DNA from: Bacteroidales bacterium
Lineage (GTDB): Bacteria > Bacteroidota > Bacteroidia > Bacteroidales > F082
Direction: 5' to 3'
Length of the DNA: 64,000 bases
NCBI GenBank assembly: GCA_023229245.1
Contig: JALNZU010000009.1
Location: 1 to 64,000 of the forward strand
Within the stretch, counting starts at the first letter, position 1. Each line of letters opens with the position of its first letter. A model generated the notes under the pieces. It had not been told where the DNA came from, did no database searches, and saw only the letters and a list, made by a program, of their open reading frames with translations. The position numbers and the translations under genes are program-made. This document shows positions 35,665 to 44,537 of the stretch, in pieces.

Positions 35665-36671
35665 TGCCTGTACTGAGCTTCGATCAAATCCTAACCAATA
35701 TTCGAAACCGGGTCTTTCACCCTATCTATTTTCTAATGGGTGAAGAACCTTATTTCATTGATGTGATCACACATCAGTTGGAAGAAAATGTGTTGGAAGA
35801 AGATTATAAAGCATTCAACTTATTGATCATGTATGGCAGGGATGTGGATGTGCATACTATTGCTAATCAAGCACGTACCTATCCTATGTCAGGCAATTAT
35901 CAGCTTATCATAGTGAAAGAAGCTCAGGATGTGAGGAATATAGAAGAGTTGGATAAGTTTATTCCAGTATTCCCCGAGAGTACAATATTAGTGATCAACT
36001 ATAAATATAAAAAAATTGACGGACGAAGATCGTTTGCCAAAACCGTAGAAAAAAAAGGAATACTGTTTGAATCCAAAAAACTACGTGACTATAATATGCC
36101 GGATTGGATAAACAGCTACCTGAAAAACAAAGGATATGGCATCAGTCCTAAAGCAGCACAAATCATAGCCGACTTTTTGGGCACCGATTTGCATAAAGTG
36201 CGTAATGAATTGGAAAAAGTCCTGATCTCCTCTAAACCTGGAAGTAAAATCACCGAAATTGAGGTAGAAACGAATATTGGAATATCAAAGGATTTCAACA
36301 TCTTTGAGCTTCAATCGGCTTTGATACAGAACGATAAAATAAAAGCTAACCGAATAGTATTGTATTTTGCTGCCAACAGCAAGGATAATCCTATCATCAA
36401 GACTATTATATTGCTGTACAGTTTTTTTATCAAAGTGTTGAAAGTGCATTATGCTACCGACAAATCGCGCAACACTCTGGCAAGTTATCTTGGTGTGCAT
36501 CCTTTTTTTGTTGCCGATTACCAACAGGCTGCAAAGCAGTTTAATGTGGCCAGACTGCGGAAAATAATTGGGATACTACGCCAGTTTGATCTTAAAGCCA
36601 AAGGATACGGAAGTGTCAATACGAACGAAAGTGATCTGTATAAAGAGATGATCTACAGGATTATGCACTAA
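35664..36671 (+). CDS. holA: DNA polymerase III delta subunit
   Basis: 335 residues. Delta is the clamp-loader subunit that opens the sliding clamp. The sequence shows the family start YFLMGEEPYFIDVITHQLEE, a degenerate P-loop-free AAA fold, PMSGNYQLIIVKEAQD (the clamp-loader core), GTDLHKVRNELEKVLI and the C-terminal collar helices. Full length. Translationally coupled to amn through an ATGA overlap. Confidence 0.92.
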   Translation: MPVLSFDQILTNIRNRVFHPIYFLMGEEPYFIDVITHQLEENVLEEDYKAFNLLIMYGRDVDVHTIANQARTYPMSGNYQLIIVKEAQDVRNIEELDKFIPVFPESTILVINYKYKKIDGRRSFAKTVEKKGILFESKKLRDYNMPDWINSYLKNKGYGISPKAAQIIADFLGTDLHKVRNELEKVLISSKPGSKITEIEVETNIGISKDFNIFELQSALIQNDKIKANRIVLYFAANSKDNPIIKTIILLYSFFIKVLKVHYATDKSRNTLASYLGVHPFFVADYQQAAKQFNVARLRKIIGILRQFDLKAKGYGSVNTNESDLYKEMIYRIMH

Positions 36672-36699
36672 TAATGCCTTAGATATTTCAATGAGCTTG

Positions 36700-37080
36700 T
36701 CAAGTTGAAAATAACTCCATCATTTGGTATAACACACCTGTAAGCTTGGCTACTATAACGGCAAGTATTGTCAGTACAAGGGTTACTATAAATAGTATCC
36801 CACTGATAGCGAAAAAGTTATTGACATACTGAAGTGCTTTCTCAAGTACTAATTTTTCACCTGCCCGAGTAGCCCGCTTCGACAAGCTTGCTGCTCTATA
36901 TAGCAGTACACCCATCCACACAGGGAGCCATGCAAAAATAATTCCTACTATGCTCAAGGCAATCAGTATGCCGTACACTATCATCATCACACCCAGAAAC
37001 TTCATCCAGCCCGAAGACCTGCTAAGGTTATAGCTTACTTCCCTGATCAGTTTGTGCTCATGAGATTCGAGTTCATCCAT
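36700..37080 (-). CDS. DUF5362-like membrane protein
   Basis: 126 residues from the ATG at 37080 (37089 is also possible). Two membrane regions (about residues 22-58 and 85-115) are separated by a basic loop. The N-terminal HEHKLIREVSYNLSRSSGWMKFLG pattern resembles DUF5362 inner-membrane proteins. Function unknown. The frame extends upstream to 37143, but the extra residues look non-conserved. Confidence 0.6.
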   Translation of the reverse strand: MDELESHEHKLIREVSYNLSRSSGWMKFLGVMMIVYGILIALSIVGIIFAWLPVWMGVLLYRAASLSKRATRAGEKLVLEKALQYVNNFFAISGILFIVTLVLTILAVIVAKLTGVLYQMMELFST

Positions 37081-37338
37081 CGGTAACATAATTAATTGAC
37101 TATAAATGAGAGTGCAATAAAAAGTTTTCTCGTGCTGTTTCATCAGTCAGTAAAATTAGTCTGACTAATAGAAAATGATGGTAAATATAGTAAAATCCCA
37201 TAACCGCTAATTTTTATTCAATCGAGATTTGCAGAAATAGACTGATATTTGACTGTGCTGAACACATATGCATCTAAAAAGACTGCAAACCAATGGCATG
37301 ATTTTTTTATTTCTCACCACCCATTATTTTTATTGGTG

Positions 37339-37346
37339 TAATTTTG
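37339..37346 (+). promoter_or_regulatory. -7 box for ftsB-like gene
   Basis: TAATTTTG, 68 nt before the ATG at 37414. No clear -33 element. Confidence 0.35.
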
Positions 37347-37413
37347 TAAGCCAAGTGGATGTTTGTGGAGTGAAATAGAGATGATTTTTTAATTCATAGC
37401 ATACCCACAAGAT

Positions 37414-37710
37414 ATGATCAAACGTATTTTTAAACATATTTACCGGTTTAAATATCTCTACACATTGCTGATATTTATCGTATGGCTGATTTTTTTTGAT
37501 CAGAACAGTCTGATCAATCAGCATAAGCTGCGCAAAACACTTAGAAACCTGGAACAACAGCAACGCTATTATCAGCTTGAGATTTATAAGAACCGTGAAA
37601 TGGTCAAAAGCCTAACTACCGATACTGCTTTTATGGAGCAGTATGCCCGCGAAAAGTATTTGTTTAAAAAAGATAATGAGGTGATCTACCTGATGGTGGA
37701 AGATGAGTAA
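37414..37710 (+). CDS. FtsB/DivIC-family septum protein
   Basis: 98 residues. A basic N-terminus, one membrane helix (about residues 11-30), a coiled coil (about 38-70) and a C-terminal MEQYAREKYLFKKDNEVIYLM segment. This is the FtsB/DivIC layout; the A-REKY-KxxNE motif is diagnostic. These proteins bridge FtsL and FtsQ in the divisome. It stands alone here, preceded by a -7 box. Confidence 0.85.
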   Translation: MIKRIFKHIYRFKYLYTLLIFIVWLIFFDQNSLINQHKLRKTLRNLEQQQRYYQLEIYKNREMVKSLTTDTAFMEQYAREKYLFKKDNEVIYLMVEDE

Positions 37711-37989
37711 TAGACTTCTTGTTGCCTAAGGATATCCATTTCATACTGCCGTAGTCTTATAAATCAATCCGTTATTTTTAATGCCTTATGTTTGAGCTTC
37801 GATAGGTTATTTACTGGATTGAGCTGAAAAAACATTGTATTTTTGCACTTTTGTTTTTTGACGGCAAGCAATAATATATGCCTTCTTGATGATGGATTGA
37901 TGTGAATCCTACAATTTGGATCCCATCAAATAAATATATGTTGCCTAGGCTGCTGCGGTGATTTTTATGAAATCTGTTTAATTGTTTGC
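37711..37989 (+). other. pnuC leader region
   Basis: About 280 bases without a gene. Contains a -7 box at 37838 and a leader of roughly 140 nt with a possible bulged stem (GATGATGGAT near 37890 pairing with GGATCCCATC near 37920). No TPP-riboswitch core was found. Confidence 0.35.
37838..37845 (+). promoter_or_regulatory. -7 box for pnuC
   Basis: TATTTTTG followed by C. It predicts transcription starting about 7 nt downstream, leaving a leader of about 140 nt. Confidence 0.45.
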
Positions 37990-38601
37990 ATGATGACTGC
38001 TTTTGACCTTTGGGAACTGTTTCTCAACAATATCTATCAAACGAGTTGGATAGAAGTAGTAGCTGTTTTTTTCGGCCTTTTAAGCGTGTGGTACAGTACC
38101 AAAGTAAATATATTGGTGTATCCTACCGGTATAGTAAGCGTGTTGATTTATGTCTATATCTGTTTTGTAGTCGGTCTTTATGCCGATATGGGTATCAATG
38201 TGATTTACTTCCTTGTGAGTGTGTATGGCTGGTACAACTGGCTTAGGCCTACCGCCGATCAGAAGCAACTGCCGGTACGTTTTAATACCCGAAAAATGCA
38301 ATGGATTGGTATCATAGCCTCGGTCATATTTTTTGCGGTAATCAGTCAGATATTAGTGAATTTTACTGATAGCACAGTACCATATATCGATGCGTTTACT
38401 ACTGCAGTGTTTATCGTTGGCATGTATTTCATGGCTGAGAAAAAAGTAGAGAACTGGATTTATTGGATCATTGGAGATGTGGTATCTGTCCCATTGTATT
38501 TTTATAAAGGCTTGGTTTTTACCAGTTTTCAGTATTTGATCTTTTTAATTCTGGCAGTCAAAGGGCTGATAGGTTGGTGGAAGGAGGCAAATAATGCCTA
38601 G
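37990..38601 (+). CDS. pnuC: nicotinamide riboside transporter PnuC
   Basis: 203 residues with about seven hydrophobic segments. The PnuC signature is visible: VAVFFGLLSVWYSTKVNILVYPTGIV near the start, NVIYFLVSVYGWYNW, and DAFTTAVFIVGMYFMAEKKVENWIYWIIGDV. It imports nicotinamide riboside, or thiamine in the PnuT branch. The neighbour encodes a NadR-type kinase whose start overlaps this stop by 8 nt, which favours nicotinamide riboside. Confidence 0.9.
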   Translation: MMTAFDLWELFLNNIYQTSWIEVVAVFFGLLSVWYSTKVNILVYPTGIVSVLIYVYICFVVGLYADMGINVIYFLVSVYGWYNWLRPTADQKQLPVRFNTRKMQWIGIIASVIFFAVISQILVNFTDSTVPYIDAFTTAVFIVGMYFMAEKKVENWIYWIIGDVVSVPLYFYKGLVFTSFQYLIFLILAVKGLIGWWKEANNA

Positions 38602-39115
38602 ACGTATTGCTATTACCGGGCCTGAATCAACTGGTAAGTCGGAATTAGCCCAACAGTTAGCCGAACATTATAACTCGTCGTGGGTACCCGAGTTTGCCCG
38701 CCAATATTTGCTTGACCTGAACAGGGATTACCGGTTAGATGATGTGTCGTTCATAGCCGAGAATCAGGAAAAGCTTATCCATGAGGCTTTTGCAGGATCA
38801 TCGGATTATGTCTTTGCCGATACCGAAATGCTGGTATGCACCGTATGGGCTGACTTTGTATTTGGTCATATACCACAAGCTATCAGACTTCGGCTTGATC
38901 GTCAACAGTTTGACTTATATTTGTTGTGTTATCCCGATCTGCCTTGGGAGCCTGATCCTCTGCGCGAACATCCTACCCAACGGATGGAGCTGTTTAACAT
39001 CTATGAAGCTTGGTTGAAGCAACTGAATTGGAAGTACGCCATCATAAAAGGGATTGGATCGCAAAGGCTACAGAATGCTGTTGATGCCGTGAATCGCTGT
39101 TTTATACCGGTATGA
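38594..39115 (+). CDS. NadR-type ribosylnicotinamide kinase
   Basis: 173 residues, an AAA/P-loop kinase with Walker A GPESTGKS (residues 9-16). The VPEFARQYL and FADTEMLVCTVWADFVFG segments are typical of the NadR C-terminal kinase domain. It lacks the NadR helix-turn-helix and adenylyltransferase domains. With PnuC it would trap imported nicotinamide riboside as NMN. Both flanking genes overlap it (pnuC 8 nt; glycosyltransferase 4 nt), so all three are probably in one transcript. Confidence 0.85.
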   Translation: MPRRIAITGPESTGKSELAQQLAEHYNSSWVPEFARQYLLDLNRDYRLDDVSFIAENQEKLIHEAFAGSSDYVFADTEMLVCTVWADFVFGHIPQAIRLRLDRQQFDLYLLCYPDLPWEPDPLREHPTQRMELFNIYEAWLKQLNWKYAIIKGIGSQRLQNAVDAVNRCFIPV

Positions 39116-40287
39116 AAAAAGAACTACCTTTATACGTGTTATATTTACCCCGTTGGTACCCAAATCGTTATGATCCGATGTTTGGACTTTTTGTACAACG
39201 ACATGCCGAAGCAGCTGCACTCTTCGATCGCATTTCAGTAGTATACGCCGAACCAAATCGTACAAACTTCAAGACATGGGAGATAGAACAAAGACTTATT
39301 GAGAATGTATTGACGGTCTGGGTATATTATCCTGTGGTGGCTTCCCAATCAATAGGAGCACGATTTATCAACACCTGCCGGTATTTTCGTGCCATTTTTA
39401 AGGGAATACGACAGCTTACGAAAGTATATGGAAGACCGCAGCTGATCCATGTCCACATTTTGACCCGCCTCGCACTGCCTGCATTTTATTATAAAACCCG
39501 TTTTGGCATACCTTATTTGATTACTGAACATTGGTCACGCTATCTTCCGTTTCGCAACGAGTTTAAAGGCTTTTTTCGTAGGTATGCTACCAGATTTTTT
39601 GTCAGAAAGGCCTCCTTGCTTACTACTGTGACAGAAAACCTGCAACAGGCCATGCAGCAATATGGGTTGCATAATTCAGCCACCTATATACTACCTAATG
39701 TGGTGGATATGAAGCTGTTTCGGATACAGGAACGGAAGCCAGATGAAAAGTTTCGTATAGTACATATCAGCTGTTTTGAAGACCGGTCGAAAAATATTAG
39801 TGGCACCCTGAATGTGATAGATAGGCTGAAGGATCAGATGTACGAGATTGAATCGGTTTTCATAGGCGACGGAATGGATTTTGAACGCATGCAACACCAT
39901 GCCCGTGCTTTAGGACTAACTGATAATGAAGTGCGCTTTACCGGCTTATTAGAAGGTGAGAAATTAGCTTACGAATTGGCAATAGCCGATGTGTTAGTCG
40001 TTTTCAGCCATTACGAAAACCTCCCGGTTGTTATTTTAGAAGCTTTTGCATGCGGGGTACCGGTGATAGCTACTAAAGTAGGTGGAATTGCGGAGATCAT
40101 TAATGAGGAAAACGGAATACTGATTGACAGAGCCGATGAACAAGCTCTTATGCAAGCTATTATTCAGATAAGCGATCATACAAAAATCTTTGATAAAGAA
40201 AAGATCAGAGCGATGGTACGGGAAATAAACAGCCAGGAAGCCGTTGGTCGCCTGCTCCATGATTGGTATCACCGGATTTATTCTTGA
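39112..40287 (+). CDS. GT4-family glycosyltransferase
   Basis: 391 residues with a GT-B fold. The N-terminal acceptor domain starts LYVLYLPRWYPNRYDPMFGLFVQRH; the C-terminal GT4 domain has FRIVHISCFEDRSKNISG, VRFTGLLEGEKLAYELAIADVLVVFSHYE and the EX7E motif ENLPVVILE followed by AFACGVPVIATKVGG. It uses a nucleotide sugar, with substrate and acceptor unknown, probably for surface glycan or lipid glycosylation. Coupled by overlap to the kinase gene. A terminator follows. Confidence 0.88.
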   Translation: MKKELPLYVLYLPRWYPNRYDPMFGLFVQRHAEAAALFDRISVVYAEPNRTNFKTWEIEQRLIENVLTVWVYYPVVASQSIGARFINTCRYFRAIFKGIRQLTKVYGRPQLIHVHILTRLALPAFYYKTRFGIPYLITEHWSRYLPFRNEFKGFFRRYATRFFVRKASLLTTVTENLQQAMQQYGLHNSATYILPNVVDMKLFRIQERKPDEKFRIVHISCFEDRSKNISGTLNVIDRLKDQMYEIESVFIGDGMDFERMQHHARALGLTDNEVRFTGLLEGEKLAYELAIADVLVVFSHYENLPVVILEAFACGVPVIATKVGGIAEIINEENGILIDRADEQALMQAIIQISDHTKIFDKEKIRAMVREINSQEAVGRLLHDWYHRIYS

Positions 40288-40292
40288 CAAGA

Positions 40293-40321
40293 TAAAAAAA
40301 AGAGGTTAAAAAACCTCTTTT
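40293..40321 (+). terminator. bidirectional intrinsic terminator
   Basis: AAAGAGGTT / AACCTCTTT hairpin with A-rich and T-rich flanks between two converging genes. It overlaps the stop of the minus-strand gene. Confidence 0.8.
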
Positions 40322-40598
40322 AGTCGTCGTAGTAGATCTGCCATTCCACCGGAAGGCTTTCAATTAAGCGGGGACCAAGTACTGAAAGCTTTTGAACTAA
40401 TTCTTTTCTGGATTTAGTTCCAAAACGCTCAAGAGCCGGATCGCCTTTGTACATTAGACTTAAAAAGTCTAAAAATGTGATGAGATGTAACCTTCGAAAC
40501 AGAAGTATTAATCGAACTGAAACATCAAAATCCTCCACAGGAGTATTTAATAAAATGACCGGATCACTGATCTTTTCCGGTCCCTGTTCATAAAACAT
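40320..40598 (-). CDS. free RNA polymerase alpha-CTD-like protein
   Basis: 92 residues. The sequence from SDPVILLNTPVEDFDVSVR to ERFGTKSRKELVQKL matches the bacterial RNA polymerase alpha C-terminal domain (in E. coli, DPILLRPVDDLELTVR and NLGKKSLTEI). Residues equivalent to the DNA-contacting R265, G296, K298 and S299 are kept (here R29, G60, K62, S63), while the N268/C269 positions differ. There is no assembly domain, so it cannot be the polymerase subunit. It may act as a small DNA-binding regulator. It converges on the glycosyltransferase gene. Confidence 0.65.
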   Translation of the reverse strand: MFYEQGPEKISDPVILLNTPVEDFDVSVRLILLFRRLHLITFLDFLSLMYKGDPALERFGTKSRKELVQKLSVLGPRLIESLPVEWQIYYDD

Positions 40599-40846
40599 AC
40601 TTTAAAATCATTGTCATTCAAAATGCTTTATTGATTCATAATAGTGTTTATCAGTATTTTAAAACAGATAGTTCTTGTATGCTTGTGTAATGACCAGATT
40701 ATTTTGTGTGCGACTTATAACATATATTGTGCCATAATTTAAGATATTTGATTTTAAAGCAGGGTATTTTTTTCTCCACAAAAATCCGATTTTATCTTTA
40801 GTAACTCCATGCGATAGCGTTCATCATTAATAAGGTGCATATCCAT

Positions 40847-41512
40847 CTAAATAAATCCAAGTTGATGATTGAACAGCATTATCGAATGAAATTTTCTCTT
40901 GCGATAGTGGCTGGTGATATGAACTAGTTTACACCGTAGCGTATCATTGTTAAAAACGACGGTAGTGTCGGCAACAATCGAATACCGATGTGTTGCCCAG
41001 ATGAAATTTTTGGTTGAATTTTTAAGTTTGGTATTAGTTACAAAAAGTGCATTACGCCATTGAGTGCGCCTGTATTTATACTCAAAATAAGGTGAGTATT
41101 CAATACTTTCAATCAGACTACGTGGTGGATGTACCCATACATGCTTTTCGTTATCAATCAAGCCGGTAATCTCGTGATTAAATATAGTATCATGTCGCAA
41201 ATATTCATAAACTACCATTGTTTGATCAAAGAAGCAATCGGGCAGTATCTTGAGTGTGAGCGTAATAGGTGATGTGAGATCATCAAGTCCTGTATGAACA
41301 TTGAAATTTTCAGGTTTAACTGTTGTTGTAAACAAATATGTAAATTCCTTATAGGGATGAAAAATCTGATTATCAGTGTTGTGCTTACATTTTGCTGAAG
41401 TATCACATTCGATATCAGTATATGATGCATTCTGGCCAGACACATCTGACGATATTATTGCTACCCATAAAAAGATGAATAACCAGAGGCGCATAGGTTC
41501 AATTGTTTTCAA
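40847..41512 (-). CDS. secreted protein, unknown function
   Basis: 221 residues with a signal peptide (about residues 8-26, ending DVSGQ). Rich in Tyr and Phe with a VWVHPPRSLIESIEYSPYFEYKYR segment; no lipobox or T9SS tail. Beta-rich throughout. No family recognised. It lies between the free alpha-CTD-like gene and a universal stress gene, on the same strand as both; the 250-nt gap downstream shows no feature. Confidence 0.6.
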   Translation of the reverse strand: MKTIEPMRLWLFIFLWVAIISSDVSGQNASYTDIECDTSAKCKHNTDNQIFHPYKEFTYLFTTTVKPENFNVHTGLDDLTSPITLTLKILPDCFFDQTMVVYEYLRHDTIFNHEITGLIDNEKHVWVHPPRSLIESIEYSPYFEYKYRRTQWRNALFVTNTKLKNSTKNFIWATHRYSIVADTTVVFNNDTLRCKLVHITSHYRKRKFHSIMLFNHQLGFI

Positions 41513-41556
41513 TAGATCAATGCTGTATGGTTTTTATGTTAGATAGCTTGAAGATC

Positions 41557-42429
41557 TTATGAATCAGGGCATTTGAAAGCCAATAGTGGGATGCCTAACT
41601 GAAAGAAGTCTTCTTTTCCAACCTTATCTTTGAAGATATAGTGCAGCCAGCTTCGTTTGTTTGCAATAAAAGCTGCCAGACTGATGGCATGATTTTCAGT
41701 AAACTCTTGCAGAGCAGTTGCCGCATGCTTTGCTTCAACTAAATGAAATCGTAGCCTTTTGGTATCTTTTGCAGCTGCAAAGGCCTGCTCTAATTCATTC
41801 ATCAGCAAACCTGCTCTTTGATCTTTGGGGTCAAAGAGCAGATGTACGATATGGATGATAGGATGATGTTTTTTAGTCAGTTCTATCAGCTGGTGTATAG
41901 TAGATATCTCGAACTTTCCAAAATTGGTGGCATATAGGATATCGTTATTGGTACGCCATGTATAGTTCTCGGGTATAGCTAATAGTGGTACGTTGACTTT
42001 CGACATCAGGCTCTTTGCTATGCTGCCTTCTAAAAAGGCTTTCCTGCCTTTCCCCTTAGTACCCATCAGTATCAGGTCAGGCTTTTCTGTTTCAGTCAGC
42101 TCTAATAACTCAAACTCCGGACTGCCTCCTTTTAGAACTGGTTCAATCACTACGTTAGGTATATTGTTTTGTGTAAGCAATTGTTGGAGTTGCTGCTGCT
42201 TTTCGTTCATATGCTCCGTAGCTTGTTTTTTCATCTCAGTACGTAGCTCTCTATTAAAATATGTGTCGGCACTGAAGCCGTCCGGAAAGTTCATATCGCC
42301 CAACACAATTTGATCCATATAGGCATGAAACAACATGATCTTGCCGCCTGTAGCCCGAATCAGGTCAATGGCGTATGGGAAGAGCATCTGGTTTTCCTCG
42401 CTGAAATCGGTGGCTAATAATATCTTCAT
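41557..42429 (-). CDS. universal stress protein, tandem UspA
   Basis: 290 residues forming two UspA domains (about 1-150 and 155-285). The first keeps the ATP-binding motif MGTKGKGRKAFLEGSIAKSL; the second lacks it, so only one site should bind nucleotide. Starts MKILLATDFSEENQ. UspA proteins are induced by stress and energy limitation. The metal exporter gene lies 77 nt upstream on the same strand. Confidence 0.9.
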   Translation of the reverse strand: MKILLATDFSEENQMLFPYAIDLIRATGGKIMLFHAYMDQIVLGDMNFPDGFSADTYFNRELRTEMKKQATEHMNEKQQQLQQLLTQNNIPNVVIEPVLKGGSPEFELLELTETEKPDLILMGTKGKGRKAFLEGSIAKSLMSKVNVPLLAIPENYTWRTNNDILYATNFGKFEISTIHQLIELTKKHHPIIHIVHLLFDPKDQRAGLLMNELEQAFAAAKDTKRLRFHLVEAKHAATALQEFTENHAISLAAFIANKRSWLHYIFKDKVGKEDFFQLGIPLLAFKCPDS

Positions 42430-42505
42430 GACAGTAGGAGGTTTGATGACAGTATGGGCATAAAAGTAGATAAAATACTTTTCAGATGCAAGCCATATAA
42501 AATTT

Positions 42506-43600
42506 TTACCACCCTGATATTAATCCAATCACCCCTGCTGCCATCGCAAATAAGATGCTGACAGCTTTCACCATGATAAATCCTTTACGCGACTCGGCTA
42601 AAAGAGGTAAAGTCCCATGACCGTCCTGTGCAATTGAATTGGCCAACAATATGCTGAAAGGCAACACACCTTGCGAATAAAGGATTACAAATATAAAATG
42701 TGGACCCGATTCAGGTATGATACCAACCAAAAGAGCTACCGCAAGTATGAGCCATCTATTAGTAGTGATCCAACTGTGCAGATCCACATAATAGTTAAGG
42801 ATATGAATGGCTATCAAGACACCTAAAGTCCAAAGGAAAATCTTATGGAAATGTTTTTTTAGCACATGCTGCCAAAGATGTTCCTGCAAGAAATGATCAC
42901 TTGCTATAGCAACAATAAAAAGGAGGACAGAAAACAAGGCTATCAGGCTGTATCGTATCCAGTCGGCTTCGGCATGGCTATTATTTCCGGTGGGTTCGTT
43001 ATGTACAGCTGCCTGATTGCCCATAAGCGTATTCAGATGATGGTCGCCGTCAATAATCCCACTTATCAGTAGAAACAAAGCGGTGAGCAAGCCTGCTACT
43101 AATAACGCACGTGTGAAACTGATACTCCGGAAGTTTTTTACTATAGATGAAAGATTTCTTGGGTGACATTCGTGATTGTGACTGTGAAGCGGCAAAGTGC
43201 TATGTCCGTTCAAGCCAATATATCGGTTTTTAACAGTAAAATGGACTATCAGACCAGCTGATAATGCAACAAGAAATAATATGATATGTAGTTTGATAGC
43301 TGTTTTTGGGATCAAAGAAAACATCAAAAATGCTTCATCGCCTGAGGTAGCTATCATGGTGGCCACTAAAGCGGGAAACATGATCACCCGATGAATGTAA
43401 AGCGAAACCATAGTGTATGAACCTAAACATCCGGGAATAATACCCATGATACTTCCTAAGACGATCTGACCAAAAGGCGATCTTTGAAGCCTGGCACTCC
43501 ATGATCCTTGAGTTTGTATGTTCAGGTATTCGATGATCATCATCATTCCTATCACAAAAGAGCTGACAATGAAAGTTTGCTGCAAGAGTATGGCGATCAT
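42506..43600 (-). CDS. putative heavy-metal/manganese exporter (ArsP_2-like)
   Basis: 364 residues with about ten membrane segments. The pattern (VLGSIMGIIPGCLGSYTMVSLYIHR, TSGDEAFLMFSLIP and SILLANSIAQDGHGTLPLLAESRKGF) matches the putative manganese transporter/ArsP_2 family. A cytosolic or periplasmic loop at residues 133-147 is His-rich (GHSTLPLHSHNHECH), consistent with metal handling. Substrate is inferred from the family name only. The next gene upstream on the same strand is an exported hydrolase. Confidence 0.75.
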   Translation of the reverse strand: MIAILLQQTFIVSSFVIGMMMIIEYLNIQTQGSWSARLQRSPFGQIVLGSIMGIIPGCLGSYTMVSLYIHRVIMFPALVATMIATSGDEAFLMFSLIPKTAIKLHIILFLVALSAGLIVHFTVKNRYIGLNGHSTLPLHSHNHECHPRNLSSIVKNFRSISFTRALLVAGLLTALFLLISGIIDGDHHLNTLMGNQAAVHNEPTGNNSHAEADWIRYSLIALFSVLLFIVAIASDHFLQEHLWQHVLKKHFHKIFLWTLGVLIAIHILNYYVDLHSWITTNRWLILAVALLVGIIPESGPHFIFVILYSQGVLPFSILLANSIAQDGHGTLPLLAESRKGFIMVKAVSILFAMAAGVIGLISGW

Positions 43601-43633
43601 ATAGCTTGATAACAGATGTAAAAATGTGTTGAT

Positions 43634-44431
43634 TTAGTCTTGCCCGGCTTTAAATTGTAAAGCTGCTTCAAGAAATGCTCTGGCTAATGCACCGGACAGC
43701 TGATCGTCATATTCCATCCATTCCGGATGCCATTGGACGGCCATCAGGAATTGGTTGTGAGGCGGATAATTTTCTATGGCTTCTATCAGCTTATCGCTGC
43801 TGAATGCAGAAGGTATCAATCCGTTTCCTAATGTTTTAATGCCTTGATGGTGGTTACTGGCTACAAGCTGTAATGTAGATTTGGCAAGTCGTGCCAATGT
43901 GCTTTGCCCGGCAATGCTGACTTCATGTGTTGTCCATCCTTTGTTTTGTTTTCGGTGAAGGTTGCCAGAACCAGTATCTTCAGGCAGGTCTATATAAAGG
44001 GTGCCGCCCATTGCTATATTGATTAGTTGTAAGCCACGGCAGATACCCATTATAGGCAGTCCGTTGTAGGTTGCGATACGAAATGCTTCAAATTCGAGGG
44101 TGTCTCTCCAACGATCAAAAACCCCACAACGAGCTGTATCGGCTATTTGGTCATACCATCCGGGATAGATATCAGCCCCACCGGTGAGCAGCAAGGCATG
44201 AACAATGGCTAAAGTGTCGGGCAGCGCATCAATATGTACGGTACTTAAATCAATAGCTCTGAATGCAATATGTTGATGTGCAAGCCATTCGTCATATCTC
44301 TTACCTTCAATAGCCCGTTCTTTGGAAATACCGATGACTAACTCAGCTGTTTGATTAGCTTGACCACTGACGGAAAGCCATATAAGTAAGGTAAAAGCAA
44401 GCAAAGAAAGAACATGTAATTTGTGTTTCAT
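43634..44431 (-). CDS. exported gamma-glutamyl-GABA hydrolase-like protein
   Basis: 265 residues, peptidase C26/PuuD-like class I glutamine amidotransferase fold. Nucleophile Cys131 in MGICRGLQ; the catalytic His and Glu are in AVQWHPEW near the C-terminus. LLTGGADIYP and VASNHHQ are also typical. A clear signal peptide (ending VSGQA) predicts export, unlike cytosolic PuuD. Likely a periplasmic amide hydrolase on gamma-glutamyl compounds; the actual substrate is unknown. Confidence 0.85.
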   Translation of the reverse strand: MKHKLHVLSLLAFTLLIWLSVSGQANQTAELVIGISKERAIEGKRYDEWLAHQHIAFRAIDLSTVHIDALPDTLAIVHALLLTGGADIYPGWYDQIADTARCGVFDRWRDTLEFEAFRIATYNGLPIMGICRGLQLINIAMGGTLYIDLPEDTGSGNLHRKQNKGWTTHEVSIAGQSTLARLAKSTLQLVASNHHQGIKTLGNGLIPSAFSSDKLIEAIENYPPHNQFLMAVQWHPEWMEYDDQLSGALARAFLEAALQFKAGQD

Positions 44432-44537
44432 CTATTTGAATTTTATGCTGTCATTGTGTTTAACGCCATGATTGAAAAACTGTTAGCTTATATCATTATC
44501 TATTTGTTTCGGTTATGTTGTGAACTTTCTATTTTGG

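Noticed and set aside
37711..37989. TPP riboswitch before pnuC
   Set aside because: The conserved CTGAGA and ACCTGA core elements are absent. The kinase neighbour also points to nicotinamide riboside, not thiamine.
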